Positions 15,414 to 24,248 of a DNA stretch of 64,000 nt are shown piece by piece (the first letter of the stretch is position 1; each line of letters opens with the position of its first letter). Origin of the DNA: APNM01 sp040361335. Its GTDB lineage: Bacteria > Pseudomonadota > Gammaproteobacteria > Nevskiales > Salinisphaeraceae. A model generated the notes under the pieces. That model was not told the DNA's origin and did no database searches. It saw only the letters and a program-made list of their open reading frames with translations. The stretch lies in NCBI RefSeq assembly GCF_040361335.1, contig NZ_APNM01000018.1:9659-73658 (forward strand). The letters run 5' to 3'. Position numbers and translations under genes: made by a program.

Positions 15414-18400
15414 CTATGATCGAGACTCTCGATAAGCCAGGCGGTACAGGGCCGGCAGTACCAGCAAGGTGAGCAGGGTGGCGGAGCAGATGCCGCCGAT
15501 CACCACGGTCGCCAGCGGTCGCTGGACCTCGGCGCCGGTGCCGGTATTCAGCGCCATCGGCACGAACCCGAGACTGGCGACCAGGGCGGTCATGAGTACC
15601 GGCCGAAGGCGCTGCAAGGCACCTTCCATGATCGCCTGCTGCAGGGGCATGCCGTGAGCGCGCAGATCGCGGATGAAGGACAGCATTACCACACCGTTGA
15701 GCACCGCGATGCCGGAAAGCGCGATAAAGCCGACCGCCGCGGAGATCGACAACGGCATGCCGCGCAGCCACAGGGCGGCGACGCCCCCGGTCAGCGCCAG
15801 CGGTACGCCGGTGAACACCAGCAGCGCGTCGCGCAGCGAACCGAAAGCGGTGAACAGCAGGGCCAGGATCATCACCAGCGTGGCCGGCACCGCCAGGCTC
15901 AGGCGCTGCTGGGCCGAGCGCAACTGTTCGAAAGTGCCGCCGTATTCCACCCAATAACCGGCCGGCATGTCCACTTGATTGCGCACGGCCGTCCGGGCCT
16001 CGGCCACGAAGGTACCCAGGTCTCGGCCGGCGACGTTGCTGCTGACCGTGATGTAGCGCTTGGCGTTCTCGCGGCTGATCTGGTTCGGCCCGGTGGTCCG
16101 CTCGATGGCGGCGACTTCGCGCAGCGGCACATAGCCCGGGTCGCCGCCCGGAACGGTCACGGGCAGACGCTCCAGTGCATCGATGTCGTTGCGTCTCGCC
16201 TCATCCAGGCGCACCACGAGATCGAAGCGGCGGTCGCCGTCGTATATCTCGCCGACCGGTGTCCCGCCCAGGGCGGTGCGGACCGTGTCCTGCAGATGCC
16301 GCACGTCCAGGCCGTGACGGCCCAGCGCCACGCGGTCCGGACGGATGCTGATCACCGGCAGGCCGCTGACCTGCTCCATCCGGGTGTCGCTCGCCCCGTC
16401 GAGCTCGGCAACGACCGCGACGACCGACTCGCCGGCGGCGCGCAGCGTATCCAGCTCGTCGCCGTAGATCTTGATCGCCAGGTCGGCACGCACGCCGGAG
16501 ATGAGCTCGTTGAAGCGCATCTCGATGGGCTGCGTGAACTCGTAGTTGTTGCCGGGCAGGTCGCGAACGGTGTCTTGGATCTCGGCCTCCAGGTCGGCCT
16601 TGGAACGGTCGGGGTCGGGCCAGTCGTCGCGGTCGGCGAGCATGATGAAGGTGTCCGCCAGCGACGGCGGCATCGGATCGGTCGCCACTTCGGGTGTCCC
16701 GATCTTGCTGAAGACGTGGGAGACCTCGTCGATCCGTTTCAGGCGCCGTTCCAAGTCGTGCTGCATGGCGACGGACTGGGTCAGGCTGGTGCCGGGGACG
16801 CGCAGGGCGTGCATGGCGATGTCGCCTTCGTCCAGCTGCGGCACGAATTCGGTGCCGAGCCGGGTAGCCAGCCAGCCGGTGCCCACGATCAGCAGCAGCG
16901 CCGCCAGCACGACCGGGATGCGGGCGGCCAACGCCGCGCGAAGCAGCGGCGCATAGCCTTGGCGCGCGAGGCGGGTCAAGCGGTTCTCGTCCGCCTTGAC
17001 GCGGCCGCGCAGACCCACGGCGAGCGCGGCGGGCACGAACGTCAAGGCCAGGATCAGCGCCGCGCCCAGCGCCATCATCACGGTCAGCGCCATGGGCCGG
17101 AACATCCGGCCTTCCACGCCGGTGAGGGTGAGGATAGGGATATAGACGGCGAGAATGATCAGTACGCCGAAGCTGGCCGGGCGAATCACTTCGGTGGCGG
17201 CATCGCGCAAAACCGCCAGGCGCTGACCGCGATCCAGCGTCGAACCGGTCTGTCGCTGGGCCTCGCCCAATCGGCGCAGGCAGTTCTCGACGATAATCAC
17301 CGCGCCGTCCACGATCAGACCGAAGTCGAGCGCGCCCAGACTCATCAGGTTGCCGCTTACCCCGGCACCGACCATGCCGGTGATCGTGGCCAGCATCGCC
17401 AGCGGGATGACCATCGCGGTGATCAGCGCGGCGCGCAGGTTACCCAGCAGCAGGAACAGCACGGCGATCACCAGCAGCGCGCCTTCGGCCAGGTTCTTCT
17501 GCACCGTGGCGATGGTCTTGTCCACCAGTGCGGTGCGGTCGTAGAGGGGATTGACGGTCACGCCGTCGGGCAGCGAGTCGCGCACCCGTTCCAGACGCTC
17601 GCCGGCGGCCGCGGCGACCGCGCGGCTGTTCTCGCCGATGAGCATCATCACCGTGCCCAGGACCACCTCCTCGCCGTCCTGGGTGGCGGCGCCAGTGCGC
17701 AGGGCGCTGCCCTCGATCACCTCGGCGACGTCCCGCACCCGCAGCGGGACACCGCCGATTTCGGCGACGATGACAGCGCCGATATCGTCGCGGTTCTGGA
17801 GACGCCCGGGCACGCGCACCAGGCGTTGCTCGCCGCGGTGCTCGATATAGCCGGCGCCGACGTTGTCATTGCCGGCCTCCAGCGCGGTCAGGAGATCGTC
17901 CATACCCAGGCCGTGGGCCGTCAGCTTGGCCGGATCCGGGGCCACTACGTATTGCTTGCTGAAACCGCCGGTGGTGTTGACCTCGGTGACGCCGGGCGTC
18001 AGCCGCATCTGCGGGCGGATCACCCAGTCCTGGATGCTGCGCAGGTCGGTGGCGTCATAGCCGCTACCGGGCTCGGCGGTGACCGTGTACATGAAGATTT
18101 CGCCCAGGCCGGTGGCGATCGGCCCGAGAGCGGGCGACAGTCCGGCGGGGATGACGTCGCGCGCCTCGGCCAGGCGCTCGCCGATCACCTGGCGGGCGAA
18201 ATAGATGTCCGTTCCCTCCTCGAACACCACCGTGATCTGGGACAGCCCGTAGCGCGACAGCGAGCGTGTGTAGTCCAGTCTGGGCAGGCCGGCGAGCAGC
18301 GTCTCCATGGGATAAGTGATGCGCTCCTCGACCTCCCGGGGGGTGTAGCCGGGCGCTTCGGTGTTGATCTGTACCTGGACGTTGGTGATGTCCGGTACCG

Positions 18401-18512
18401 CGTCGATGGGCAGCAGTCGATAGTTGTAAACGCCCAGCGCGGCGACGCCGGCTACAGCCAGCAGCACCAGCCAGCGCTGGTTGATGGCCGCGGCGATGAT
18501 GCGGTCGAGCAT
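15414..18512 (-). CDS. czcA: Heavy-metal RND efflux transporter, Zn/Co/Cd type (CzcA family)
   Basis: A 1032-residue inner-membrane RND protein. The fourth membrane segment reads GALDFGLIVDGAVIIVEN, which preserves the three acidic residues (Asp402, Asp408, Glu415 in CzcA) that define the divalent-cation subgroup HME1. It should therefore export Zn, Co and/or Cd from the periplasm or cytoplasm using proton flow. The 12 membrane segments and both periplasmic loops are full length. It is the last gene of the minus-strand operon DUF3703, small secreted protein, czcC, czcB, czcA. The motif differs from the first RND transporter in this window, so the two pumps are not simple duplicates. Confidence 0.94.
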   Translation of the reverse strand: MLDRIIAAAINQRWLVLLAVAGVAALGVYNYRLLPIDAVPDITNVQVQINTEAPGYTPREVEERITYPMETLLAGLPRLDYTRSLSRYGLSQITVVFEEGTDIYFARQVIGERLAEARDVIPAGLSPALGPIATGLGEIFMYTVTAEPGSGYDATDLRSIQDWVIRPQMRLTPGVTEVNTTGGFSKQYVVAPDPAKLTAHGLGMDDLLTALEAGNDNVGAGYIEHRGEQRLVRVPGRLQNRDDIGAVIVAEIGGVPLRVRDVAEVIEGSALRTGAATQDGEEVVLGTVMMLIGENSRAVAAAAGERLERVRDSLPDGVTVNPLYDRTALVDKTIATVQKNLAEGALLVIAVLFLLLGNLRAALITAMVIPLAMLATITGMVGAGVSGNLMSLGALDFGLIVDGAVIIVENCLRRLGEAQRQTGSTLDRGQRLAVLRDAATEVIRPASFGVLIILAVYIPILTLTGVEGRMFRPMALTVMMALGAALILALTFVPAALAVGLRGRVKADENRLTRLARQGYAPLLRAALAARIPVVLAALLLIVGTGWLATRLGTEFVPQLDEGDIAMHALRVPGTSLTQSVAMQHDLERRLKRIDEVSHVFSKIGTPEVATDPMPPSLADTFIMLADRDDWPDPDRSKADLEAEIQDTVRDLPGNNYEFTQPIEMRFNELISGVRADLAIKIYGDELDTLRAAGESVVAVVAELDGASDTRMEQVSGLPVISIRPDRVALGRHGLDVRHLQDTVRTALGGTPVGEIYDGDRRFDLVVRLDEARRNDIDALERLPVTVPGGDPGYVPLREVAAIERTTGPNQISRENAKRYITVSSNVAGRDLGTFVAEARTAVRNQVDMPAGYWVEYGGTFEQLRSAQQRLSLAVPATLVMILALLFTAFGSLRDALLVFTGVPLALTGGVAALWLRGMPLSISAAVGFIALSGIAVLNGVVMLSFIRDLRAHGMPLQQAIMEGALQRLRPVLMTALVASLGFVPMALNTGTGAEVQRPLATVVIGGICSATLLTLLVLPALYRLAYRESRS

Positions 18513-18521
18513 GGCGTGGTC

Positions 18522-19778
18522 CTAGTGGCTGTGGGAGACGCCGGACTTCTCGAGGTCCGCGCGGATCAGGAAGCTGTTGCCGGTGACGTATTCGGTGCCC
18601 GCCGCGATACCGTCGAGCACTTCCACATGCGTGGCACCGCGCATCCCCAGCGTCAGCATGCGCACTTCGTAGGTGTCGCCGAAGCGGGCGTAGACCACAT
18701 CGAAACCGCGGAAGCGCTGCAGCGCGCTGCGTGCGACGGCGCGTTCGACGCGGCGTTCGCCGATGGTTACCTCGCCGTGCACGAACTGCCCCGGCCGTAG
18801 CCGATCGTCGTCATTGGCCACCGGGACGCGCAGATGCACGTTCTGACGCGGGCCGCTGGTGGGGGCGATGCGGGCGATCCTGCCGTGTGCGAGTGTGCCG
18901 CCGTCGAGATCGTGCACCGTGACCGCCTGACCGGCCTCGATATCGCGCAGATCGCGCGCGAACGCGTCCAGCGTGATCCAGACCGTGCCCAGGTCGGCGA
19001 TAACGAACAACGGCGCTTCGCCGGCCAGGTCGCCCACCGCCGCGTGGCGCTCTATCACCGTGCCGGCGAAGGGGGCGCGCAGGGTGGTGGGGCGCAGGCT
19101 GTCGCGGGCCACCACCGTGGCCAGGGGCGTGCCCGCCTCCACCCGCTCGAACAGGCCGACGTTCACGTCCCGCACCGTGCCGGCGTAGCGTGCCGCCACC
19201 CGCGCCACCCGGTCGGGGTCCGGTCGCACGCGTCCGCTCAGGGTCAGCGTCCGGCGCAAAGTGGCGGGACCGACGGTGGCGGTGGCCAAACCCGCCTCTT
19301 GCGCGATCGGGTCCGGGATGCGGGTCCGGCCCTCGTGGCTGGCGTAACGCCACGTGTGGCTGCGTCCGCCGTACCCGGCGCGTACGACCACGTCGAAGGA
19401 GTGCGGTTCGGAAACGGTCCGGCGGCCGCGCAGGAAGTCTCCCACCGGCTCGAAACCGATCTCGTCGGTGCGACCGCCGAGCCGTTCCAGCCGCACGGTG
19501 AGATCGACCTCGGCCGGATCCAACGGCTTGCCGTTGTGCCAAGCCCACGCGCGGAACTCCGGCGGCAGGCCGGCCTCGACCAGGGCAAGCTCCAGCCGGA
19601 AGGCGCCGTCCTCAAGGAGACGGCCGCCGTGCGCGCCGGTGGCGGTCCGGTCCTCGCGCCCGGTGTCGTGGGCGTTATCGCCCCCGGCAGTCACCGCGGA
19701 CAGCGGCAGGCCAAGCGCCAGGACGACCGTGGTGGCGAGGGCGGCAATGCCCGTCATAGTGCGTCGAAACAGGGTCAT
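18522..19778 (-). CDS. czcB: Periplasmic adaptor subunit of RND efflux pump (CzcB family)
   Basis: A 418-residue membrane-fusion protein with an N-terminal signal/anchor (GIAALATTVVLALGLPL). An extra N-terminal domain of about 120 residues precedes the usual barrel, hairpin and lipoyl domains, as in CzcB itself; it contains GAHGGRLLEDGAFRLELALVE, a His-Gly motif thought to be involved in metal binding. The protein ends SGVSHSH, a further potential metal ligand set. It starts four bases after the czcC stop, with its GAGG ribosome site inside the end of czcC, and ends nine bases before czcA. Confidence 0.92.
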   Translation of the reverse strand: MTLFRRTMTGIAALATTVVLALGLPLSAVTAGGDNAHDTGREDRTATGAHGGRLLEDGAFRLELALVEAGLPPEFRAWAWHNGKPLDPAEVDLTVRLERLGGRTDEIGFEPVGDFLRGRRTVSEPHSFDVVVRAGYGGRSHTWRYASHEGRTRIPDPIAQEAGLATATVGPATLRRTLTLSGRVRPDPDRVARVAARYAGTVRDVNVGLFERVEAGTPLATVVARDSLRPTTLRAPFAGTVIERHAAVGDLAGEAPLFVIADLGTVWITLDAFARDLRDIEAGQAVTVHDLDGGTLAHGRIARIAPTSGPRQNVHLRVPVANDDDRLRPGQFVHGEVTIGERRVERAVARSALQRFRGFDVVYARFGDTYEVRMLTLGMRGATHVEVLDGIAAGTEYVTGNSFLIRADLEKSGVSHSH

Positions 19779-19782
19779 GGGA

Positions 19783-21033
19783 TCAGTCCTCGTCCGGGGT
19801 GGCTGCCGGCGTGCCGGTCAGCCGCTCGATCTCGATCAAGTGACGGTGATAGCTCGCTGCGGCGTGGATGGCCCGGCGCTCCTGTCGGATCAGGCTGCGT
19901 TGCGCCTCGGCCAGGTCCAGGTAGCTGTAGCGTCCGCGCCCGTAACCGGCGCGGATGTCGGCGAGCGCTTCCCTGGCGCGTGGCAGAATCCGCCCGCGCA
20001 AGGTCTCCACCTCGGTACGGGCATGGTGCATCTCCTGGTAACGGGCATAGACCACGGCGTACAGCTCGCGCTCGGCGGCCTCCAGCTCACGTTCCCGGGC
20101 CGCATGCTCGGCCCGGCTCGCGGCGAGATCCGGCTGGGCCCGCGAGCGGCTGGCAAGCGGGATCGAGACACCGAGCACGAACGCGCTGTCGTCGGTGGAT
20201 TCGCGCCAGCGCATGCCGCCGGATACCGTGATGTCGGTGGCCCGGCGGGCCGCGGCCAATCGCTGCCGGGCCGCGGCCACCCGCGCCTCGTCCGCCAACC
20301 GGCGCTGCTGGGGATTGCGCTCGAGCCTGGCCATGACCGTTTGGATGGTGTCCGCCGCGGGCAGCTCGAAGAGCTCGGCCGCCACACGGTCGAAGCCGGG
20401 ATCGCGCTCGCCCCAGAGGCTGGACAACCCGACGCGCGTAGCCTTGAGCTCGTGCTCGGCATGCTCCAGCCCCAGACCCGCATCGGCCAGGGCGATGTCC
20501 GCGCGAGCGGCCTCGCTGGCCGGTGCGGCACCGGCATCGACCCGGCGGGCGGCCTGCATACGCGCCTTCTCGGCAAGCGCCACGGCTTCCTCGGCGAGCG
20601 TGAGCAAAGCCTGGTCGCGGGCGACATGCACGAATCGCCGCGCGACCCGAGCCAGCAGATCGAGTCGCCGGATGTCCGCTTCCGTGGCCACGAGCGCGCG
20701 GCGGCTGAGCGCCAGATCCTCGCGCCGTGCCGCTTTGCCGCCGCGCTCCAGGGTGCGTGACAGCAGCAGTGTGGCGTCGGCGGCGCGCAGGCCGCGGGTC
20801 TCGCCGCTGCCGGCGAAGTTCTCGAGCTCCAGGCCGAGCCGGGTCGGCGGCGGCTGGCCGGCGGATTCGATGCGGGCGTCGGCGGCGCGCCGGCGGAAGA
20901 CGCCGACGGCTAGTTCCGGATTGTCCGCCACCGCCCGGGCGATGGCTCCCTTCAAAGTCAGCGTGTCGTCCATCGCCGCGACGCCAAAGGCGGCGGCGAG
21001 CAGGCAGACACCCGCGCACAGACGCAGGGCCAT
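19783..21033 (-). CDS. czcC: Outer-membrane efflux protein, CzcC family
   Basis: A 416-residue TolC-like protein with a clear signal peptide (LRLCAGVCLLAAAFGVAA) and two duplicated outer-membrane efflux domains: LELENFAGSG in the first and TDITVSGGMRWRESTDDSAF in the second. It would form the outer-membrane exit duct of the second pump. A strong ribosome site (GAGGAGA) precedes the ATG. It lies between a small secreted protein gene and czcB in one operon. Confidence 0.9.
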   Translation of the reverse strand: MALRLCAGVCLLAAAFGVAAMDDTLTLKGAIARAVADNPELAVGVFRRRAADARIESAGQPPPTRLGLELENFAGSGETRGLRAADATLLLSRTLERGGKAARREDLALSRRALVATEADIRRLDLLARVARRFVHVARDQALLTLAEEAVALAEKARMQAARRVDAGAAPASEAARADIALADAGLGLEHAEHELKATRVGLSSLWGERDPGFDRVAAELFELPAADTIQTVMARLERNPQQRRLADEARVAAARQRLAAARRATDITVSGGMRWRESTDDSAFVLGVSIPLASRSRAQPDLAASRAEHAARERELEAAERELYAVVYARYQEMHHARTEVETLRGRILPRAREALADIRAGYGRGRYSYLDLAEAQRSLIRQERRAIHAAASYHRHLIEIERLTGTPAATPDED

Positions 21034-21099
21034 GGGGTTCTCCTCGCGAATAGACTCGATCCGGCGCGGCGTGGGCGCACCGGGTGCAGGGGAGAAGGC

Positions 21100-21513
21100 C
21101 TAGGCGATCGGAGGCCGGAAGGGAACCACGGCGACGCCGGGGGGCAGCGACTGACAGGTTTCAGTCACCGGGCTCGCCGTTACTTCAATCTGCGGGAGGT
21201 CGGTGGCGGACGGCAACGCGGCGCAATGCGCGGCGCAGGCACAGACATGGAGATGCAGCCCGCCGTCGTCGCCGTGCAGATCAACCAGTTCGTGCGTGGT
21301 ATCGCCATGCGGGCCGGTCGGGGAGGTGGCCGTGCCGTCGTGCAAGTCGATCTCGGGCCAGATCGCACTCAAGAGCAATAACGTCAGCACGATCGTGCGC
21401 CATGCGCGGAGAGCGCCCTGGGCGCCGTTCGGTTCAGGCACGGCGCGGATCATGTCCGGACTCTCGATGCCACTCGCCAACTCGGAGGGTGCTGGTGGCC
21501 GTGAATTTACCAT
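21100..21513 (-). CDS. Small secreted Cys/His-rich protein of the czc operon (CzcI-like)
   Basis: A 137-residue reading (or 117 residues from an internal ATG at 21453, which begins closer to the signal sequence TIVLTLLLLSAIWPE). The mature region holds HDG, HGDTTHE, LHGDDGG and a compact LHLHVCACAAHCAAL, then ends PFRPPIA. Its composition and C-terminal motif mirror the 7101-7412 protein that heads the first RND operon. A role as periplasmic metal buffer or modulator is inferred from position; no biochemical function is assigned. Both starts have only weak ribosome sites. Confidence 0.65.
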   Translation of the reverse strand: MVNSRPPAPSELASGIESPDMIRAVPEPNGAQGALRAWRTIVLTLLLLSAIWPEIDLHDGTATSPTGPHGDTTHELVDLHGDDGGLHLHVCACAAHCAALPSATDLPQIEVTASPVTETCQSLPPGVAVVPFRPPIA

Positions 21514-21530
21514 GTTGCGCCATGAGGCGG

Positions 21531-21893
21531 TCAGTCATCGCTTCGCGCGGCCTTGATCGTCGCCGCGATATCGGGTGGCACGGGGAGGCGCTGACACGGT
21601 CTGATGTCCGAACCGCCGGTATTGCCGGTAGGCACGAGTCCGAACGCGGTCTTGGTCGCGGCGCCGAGCAGACGGACGAACTGGCCATGTACCTCTCGGG
21701 TTTCCCGATGCCGCATAGCCCATAGAAGCATGTGCCAATGCACCCTGACATGCTCCCGTGTGGACGCCTGCCCCAGCACGTGCGTCCTTTCCAGGTGCCG
21801 GAATGCCGGGACACTGTCGCCGCGCCGTTCGGCGGCCTCGGCACGTTGTGACTCGGTGTCGACGTGGGGGCGGATGTGTCTCGCGAATGCCAT
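21531..21893 (-). CDS. DUF3703 family protein
   Basis: A 120-residue soluble protein that matches DUF3703 throughout: MAFARHIRPHV at the start, RAFRHLERTHVLGQASTREH-like central helices (here PAFRHLERTHVLGQAS), VHWHMLLWAMRHRETRE, and the invariant-looking GAATKTAFGLVPTGNTGGS. I chose the MAFAR start because family similarity begins there and it leaves a leader of about 25 bases after the MerR-type promoter; an ATG 18 bases upstream is possible. DUF3703 genes usually neighbour MerR regulators and cation exporters. It is the first gene of the czc operon. Function unknown. Confidence 0.8.
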   Translation of the reverse strand: MAFARHIRPHVDTESQRAEAAERRGDSVPAFRHLERTHVLGQASTREHVRVHWHMLLWAMRHRETREVHGQFVRLLGAATKTAFGLVPTGNTGGSDIRPCQRLPVPPDIAATIKAARSDD

Positions 21894-21924
21894 GACGTAA
21901 TCTGCCTGCATGGTGTCGATAACG

Positions 21925-21955
21925 ACCATGAAGGTTATAGTTGCTGCAAGGTCAA
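21925..21955 (-). promoter_or_regulatory. MerR-type promoter/operator of the DUF3703-czc operon
   Basis: On the minus strand: TTGACC, a 19-base spacer (TTGCAGCAACTATAACCTT) and CATGGT. The spacer has the dyad expected for a MerR dimer. It lies between the divergent DUF3703 and merR genes and closely matches the promoter of the CDF gene at 15342-15372, so one regulator probably serves both. Confidence 0.75.
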
Positions 21956-21969
21956 GAACGGGGTGAAAC

Positions 21970-22395
21970 ATGCGCTACACCATTGGCGAAGTGGCCCGTC
22001 GCAGTGGCTGCATCGCGTCGACCATCCGCTATTACGAGCGGATCGGACTGCTGCCGCCGGCCAGGCGGGGTGACAACGGCTATCGCTACTACGACGATCG
22101 GGATCTCGAGCGGCTGGAATTCGTCACGCGGGCCCGGGCGCTGGGTTTCTCGGTTGCCGCCATCCGGTCGCTGCTGCGACTCGCCGGGCACCCCGGGGAG
22201 CCCTGCGACGCGGTGGATCACCGGGTCGCGGAGCAATTGTCGGCCGTGCGCGAGCGCATCGCGCGCCTGCGGCGTCTGGAAACCCGGCTGAAGCGTCTCC
22301 AGGACGCATGCGACGGCGGTTACTCGGTGGGTGACTGCGGCATCCTCGCGGCATTGACCGATTCCGGCCATCGTCGGGGGAAGCGGCTTTCGTGA
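21970..22395 (+). CDS. MerR-family heavy-metal-responsive regulator
   Basis: A 141-residue transcription activator with an N-terminal winged helix (MRYTIGEVARRSG, STIRYYERIGLLPP) and a long dimerisation helix. Metal-site cysteines match the Zn/Cd/Pb subgroup: C79 in GEPCD, then C114 and C123 in the metal-binding loop (DACDGGYSVGDCGI). In this subgroup the sensor remodels a promoter with a 19-base spacer, exactly the type found in front of the divergent czc operon and the CDF gene. ZntR-, CadR- and PbrR-like proteins share this pattern, so the inducing metal is not settled. Confidence 0.88.
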   Translation: MRYTIGEVARRSGCIASTIRYYERIGLLPPARRGDNGYRYYDDRDLERLEFVTRARALGFSVAAIRSLLRLAGHPGEPCDAVDHRVAEQLSAVRERIARLRRLETRLKRLQDACDGGYSVGDCGILAALTDSGHRRGKRLS

Positions 22396-22426
22396 CCCTG
22401 GCGGGCAATTTGCCGGAGCGCTAGCT

Positions 22427-23629
22427 GTGCCGGTCCTGGCGGGACTGTTGGCCAATGCCGGCTGGCGGCGGCTGTTCGCCGCCCAGGTCGCGGCCCTGGT
22501 CGGCACGGGCCTGACCACGGTGGCGCTGGCGCTGCTGGCCTACGACCTGGCCGGCGGCGACGCCGGGCGGGTGCTGGGGATCGCGCTGGCCCTGAAGATG
22601 GTGGCCTATGTCGGGATCGCGCCCATTGCCGGCGCCTACGCGGCGCGGCTGCCGCGCAAGCCGTTCCTGGTGGCCCTGGATCTGGCGCGGGCCGGCGCGG
22701 TGTTCTGTCTGCCCCTGGTCACGGAGGTGTGGCAGATCTACCTGCTGATCCTGTGGCTCAATGCCTGCTCCGCCGGGTTCACGCCCACGTTCCAGGCGAC
22801 CATCCCCGAGATCGTGCCCGACCCGGCGCAGTACTCGCGGGCGTTGTCCGCCTCGCGCCTGGCCTACGACCTGGAGAACCTGCTCAGTCCCGCGCTGGCG
22901 GCCGGGGCGCTGATGCTGCTGTCCTACGACGCTCTGTTCGTGGCCAACGGCGTGGGCTTCCTGGCCTCGGCCGCGCTGATCCTGGGCGTGGGGCTGCCGG
23001 GCGCGCGCGCCGGCGCCGCGGGCGGGGCCTGGCGGCGGACCGGCGACGGCCTGCGCGCCTATCTCGCGGTCCCCGAGCTGCGGGCGGTGTGGCTGCTTTA
23101 TTTCGCGGTGGCGGCGGCGGGTGCCCTGGTGATCGTGGACACCGTGCTCTATGTCCGCGAGTGGCTGGGCCGCGGCGAGGTGGCGGTGGCGCTGGCCTTT
23201 GCCGCCTCCGGCGCCGGCTCCATGCTGGCGGCCCTGGCCCTGCCGCGCTGGCTGGACCGGGCGCACGAGCGTCGGCCCATGCTGGTCGGGGGCCTCCTGT
23301 TGGCCGTCGGTGTGGCCGCGGTGGCGGCCTGGCAACCGGGGTTCGCCGGGCTGCTGGCGCTGTGGTTCGCGCTGGGCGTGGGCCTGTCGCTGGTGCAGAC
23401 ACCGGTCGGCCGGCTGCTCACCCGCCACAGCACCGAGGCCGACCGGCCGGCGCTGTTCGCGGCCCAGTTCGCCCTGTCGCATGCCTGCTGGCTGGCGGGC
23501 TATCCGCTGGCGGGCGTCCTCGCTTCCGCGGCGGGTCTGGCGACCGCGATGTGGGTGCTGGCGGCGATGGCCGCGGCGGCGGCATTCGCGAGCTGGCGGG
23601 TCTGGCCGCGTGCCGATGCCGGTGGCTGA
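22427..23629 (+). CDS. MFS transporter (EntS/MFS_3-like)
   Basis: A 400-residue major facilitator protein with about 12 membrane helices. The cytoplasmic loop after helix 2 (GAYAARLPRKPFL) and IPEIVPDPAQYSRALSASRL are typical of the EntS-like branch, whose members export siderophores or drugs or have unknown substrates. The start is GTG with a CGGAG ribosome site about eight bases upstream. It follows merR by 31 bases on the same strand and could be cotranscribed, which would make it a candidate metal-related exporter. Substrate unknown. Confidence 0.8.
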   Translation: MPVLAGLLANAGWRRLFAAQVAALVGTGLTTVALALLAYDLAGGDAGRVLGIALALKMVAYVGIAPIAGAYAARLPRKPFLVALDLARAGAVFCLPLVTEVWQIYLLILWLNACSAGFTPTFQATIPEIVPDPAQYSRALSASRLAYDLENLLSPALAAGALMLLSYDALFVANGVGFLASAALILGVGLPGARAGAAGGAWRRTGDGLRAYLAVPELRAVWLLYFAVAAAGALVIVDTVLYVREWLGRGEVAVALAFAASGAGSMLAALALPRWLDRAHERRPMLVGGLLLAVGVAAVAAWQPGFAGLLALWFALGVGLSLVQTPVGRLLTRHSTEADRPALFAAQFALSHACWLAGYPLAGVLASAAGLATAMWVLAAMAAAAAFASWRVWPRADAGG

Positions 23630-23648
23630 GGCGGGGGACCCGTTCGGC

Positions 23649-24248
23649 CTATTCCGTCCGCGCCAGCAGCCGTTCCAGGTCCGCCGCGATCTCGGGCACC
23701 GACTGCGACTGGTTGATCAGCAGCCGGGCCTCGCCTCCCGGGCCGAACACGAAGATGCCGCTGCTGTGGGAGACGGTGTAGAAGCCGTCCGCGTCCGGCT
23801 CGCCGTAGCCGTAGGTCACGCGATAGCGCTTGGTTATTTCGTCGAGCTGGTCGCGGGTGCCGGTCAGACCGATGAAGCGCGGCCCGTAGTAGTCGGTGTA
23901 CGCGGCCAGTTCCTCGGGGCCGTCACGTTCCGGGTCGACGCTGACGAACAGCACCCGCACGCGGTCGCGTTGGGCCTCGGGCAACTCGCCGAGGGCGGCC
24001 GACAGCCGCCCCAGGGTGACCGGGCAGATATCCGGGCAGTGGGTGTAGCCGAAGAACAGCACCCGGACGTGGCCGGCAGTATCCGCCGCATTCGCGGTCT
24101 CGCCGTTCTCGTCGGTGAGGGTGAAGGCCAGGTCCGGCATCACGCCGCGGATGTCGTGGCCGTGCCAGGCGGGATCGTTGCCGCAGGCCGCGAGGCCGGC
24201 GGCGAGCAGGGCGGCAAGGGCGAAACGGGAAGCGTGGTGTCGGATCAT
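23649..24248 (-). CDS. SCO1/SenC-family copper chaperone lipoprotein
   Basis: A 199-residue thioredoxin-fold protein with a lipobox (GLAAC, C22). The copper-binding motif CPDIC (C71, C75) and the distal H161 (TVSHSSG) are all present, as in Sco proteins that load the CuA site of cytochrome c oxidase. It would face the periplasm. It overlaps the end of the ctaG-like gene by four bases, so the two assembly factors are cotranscribed. No oxidase subunit genes lie within the window. Confidence 0.9.
   Translation of the reverse strand: MIRHHASRFALAALLAAGLAACGNDPAWHGHDIRGVMPDLAFTLTDENGETANAADTAGHVRVLFFGYTHCPDICPVTLGRLSAALGELPEAQRDRVRVLFVSVDPERDGPEELAAYTDYYGPRFIGLTGTRDQLDEITKRYRVTYGYGEPDADGFYTVSHSSGIFVFGPGGEARLLINQSQSVPEIAADLERLLARTE

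Noticed and set aside
15654..18800. A 1048-codon plus-strand frame antisense to czcA
   Set aside because: Same shadow effect: low-complexity composition, with the full czcA gene on the other strand.
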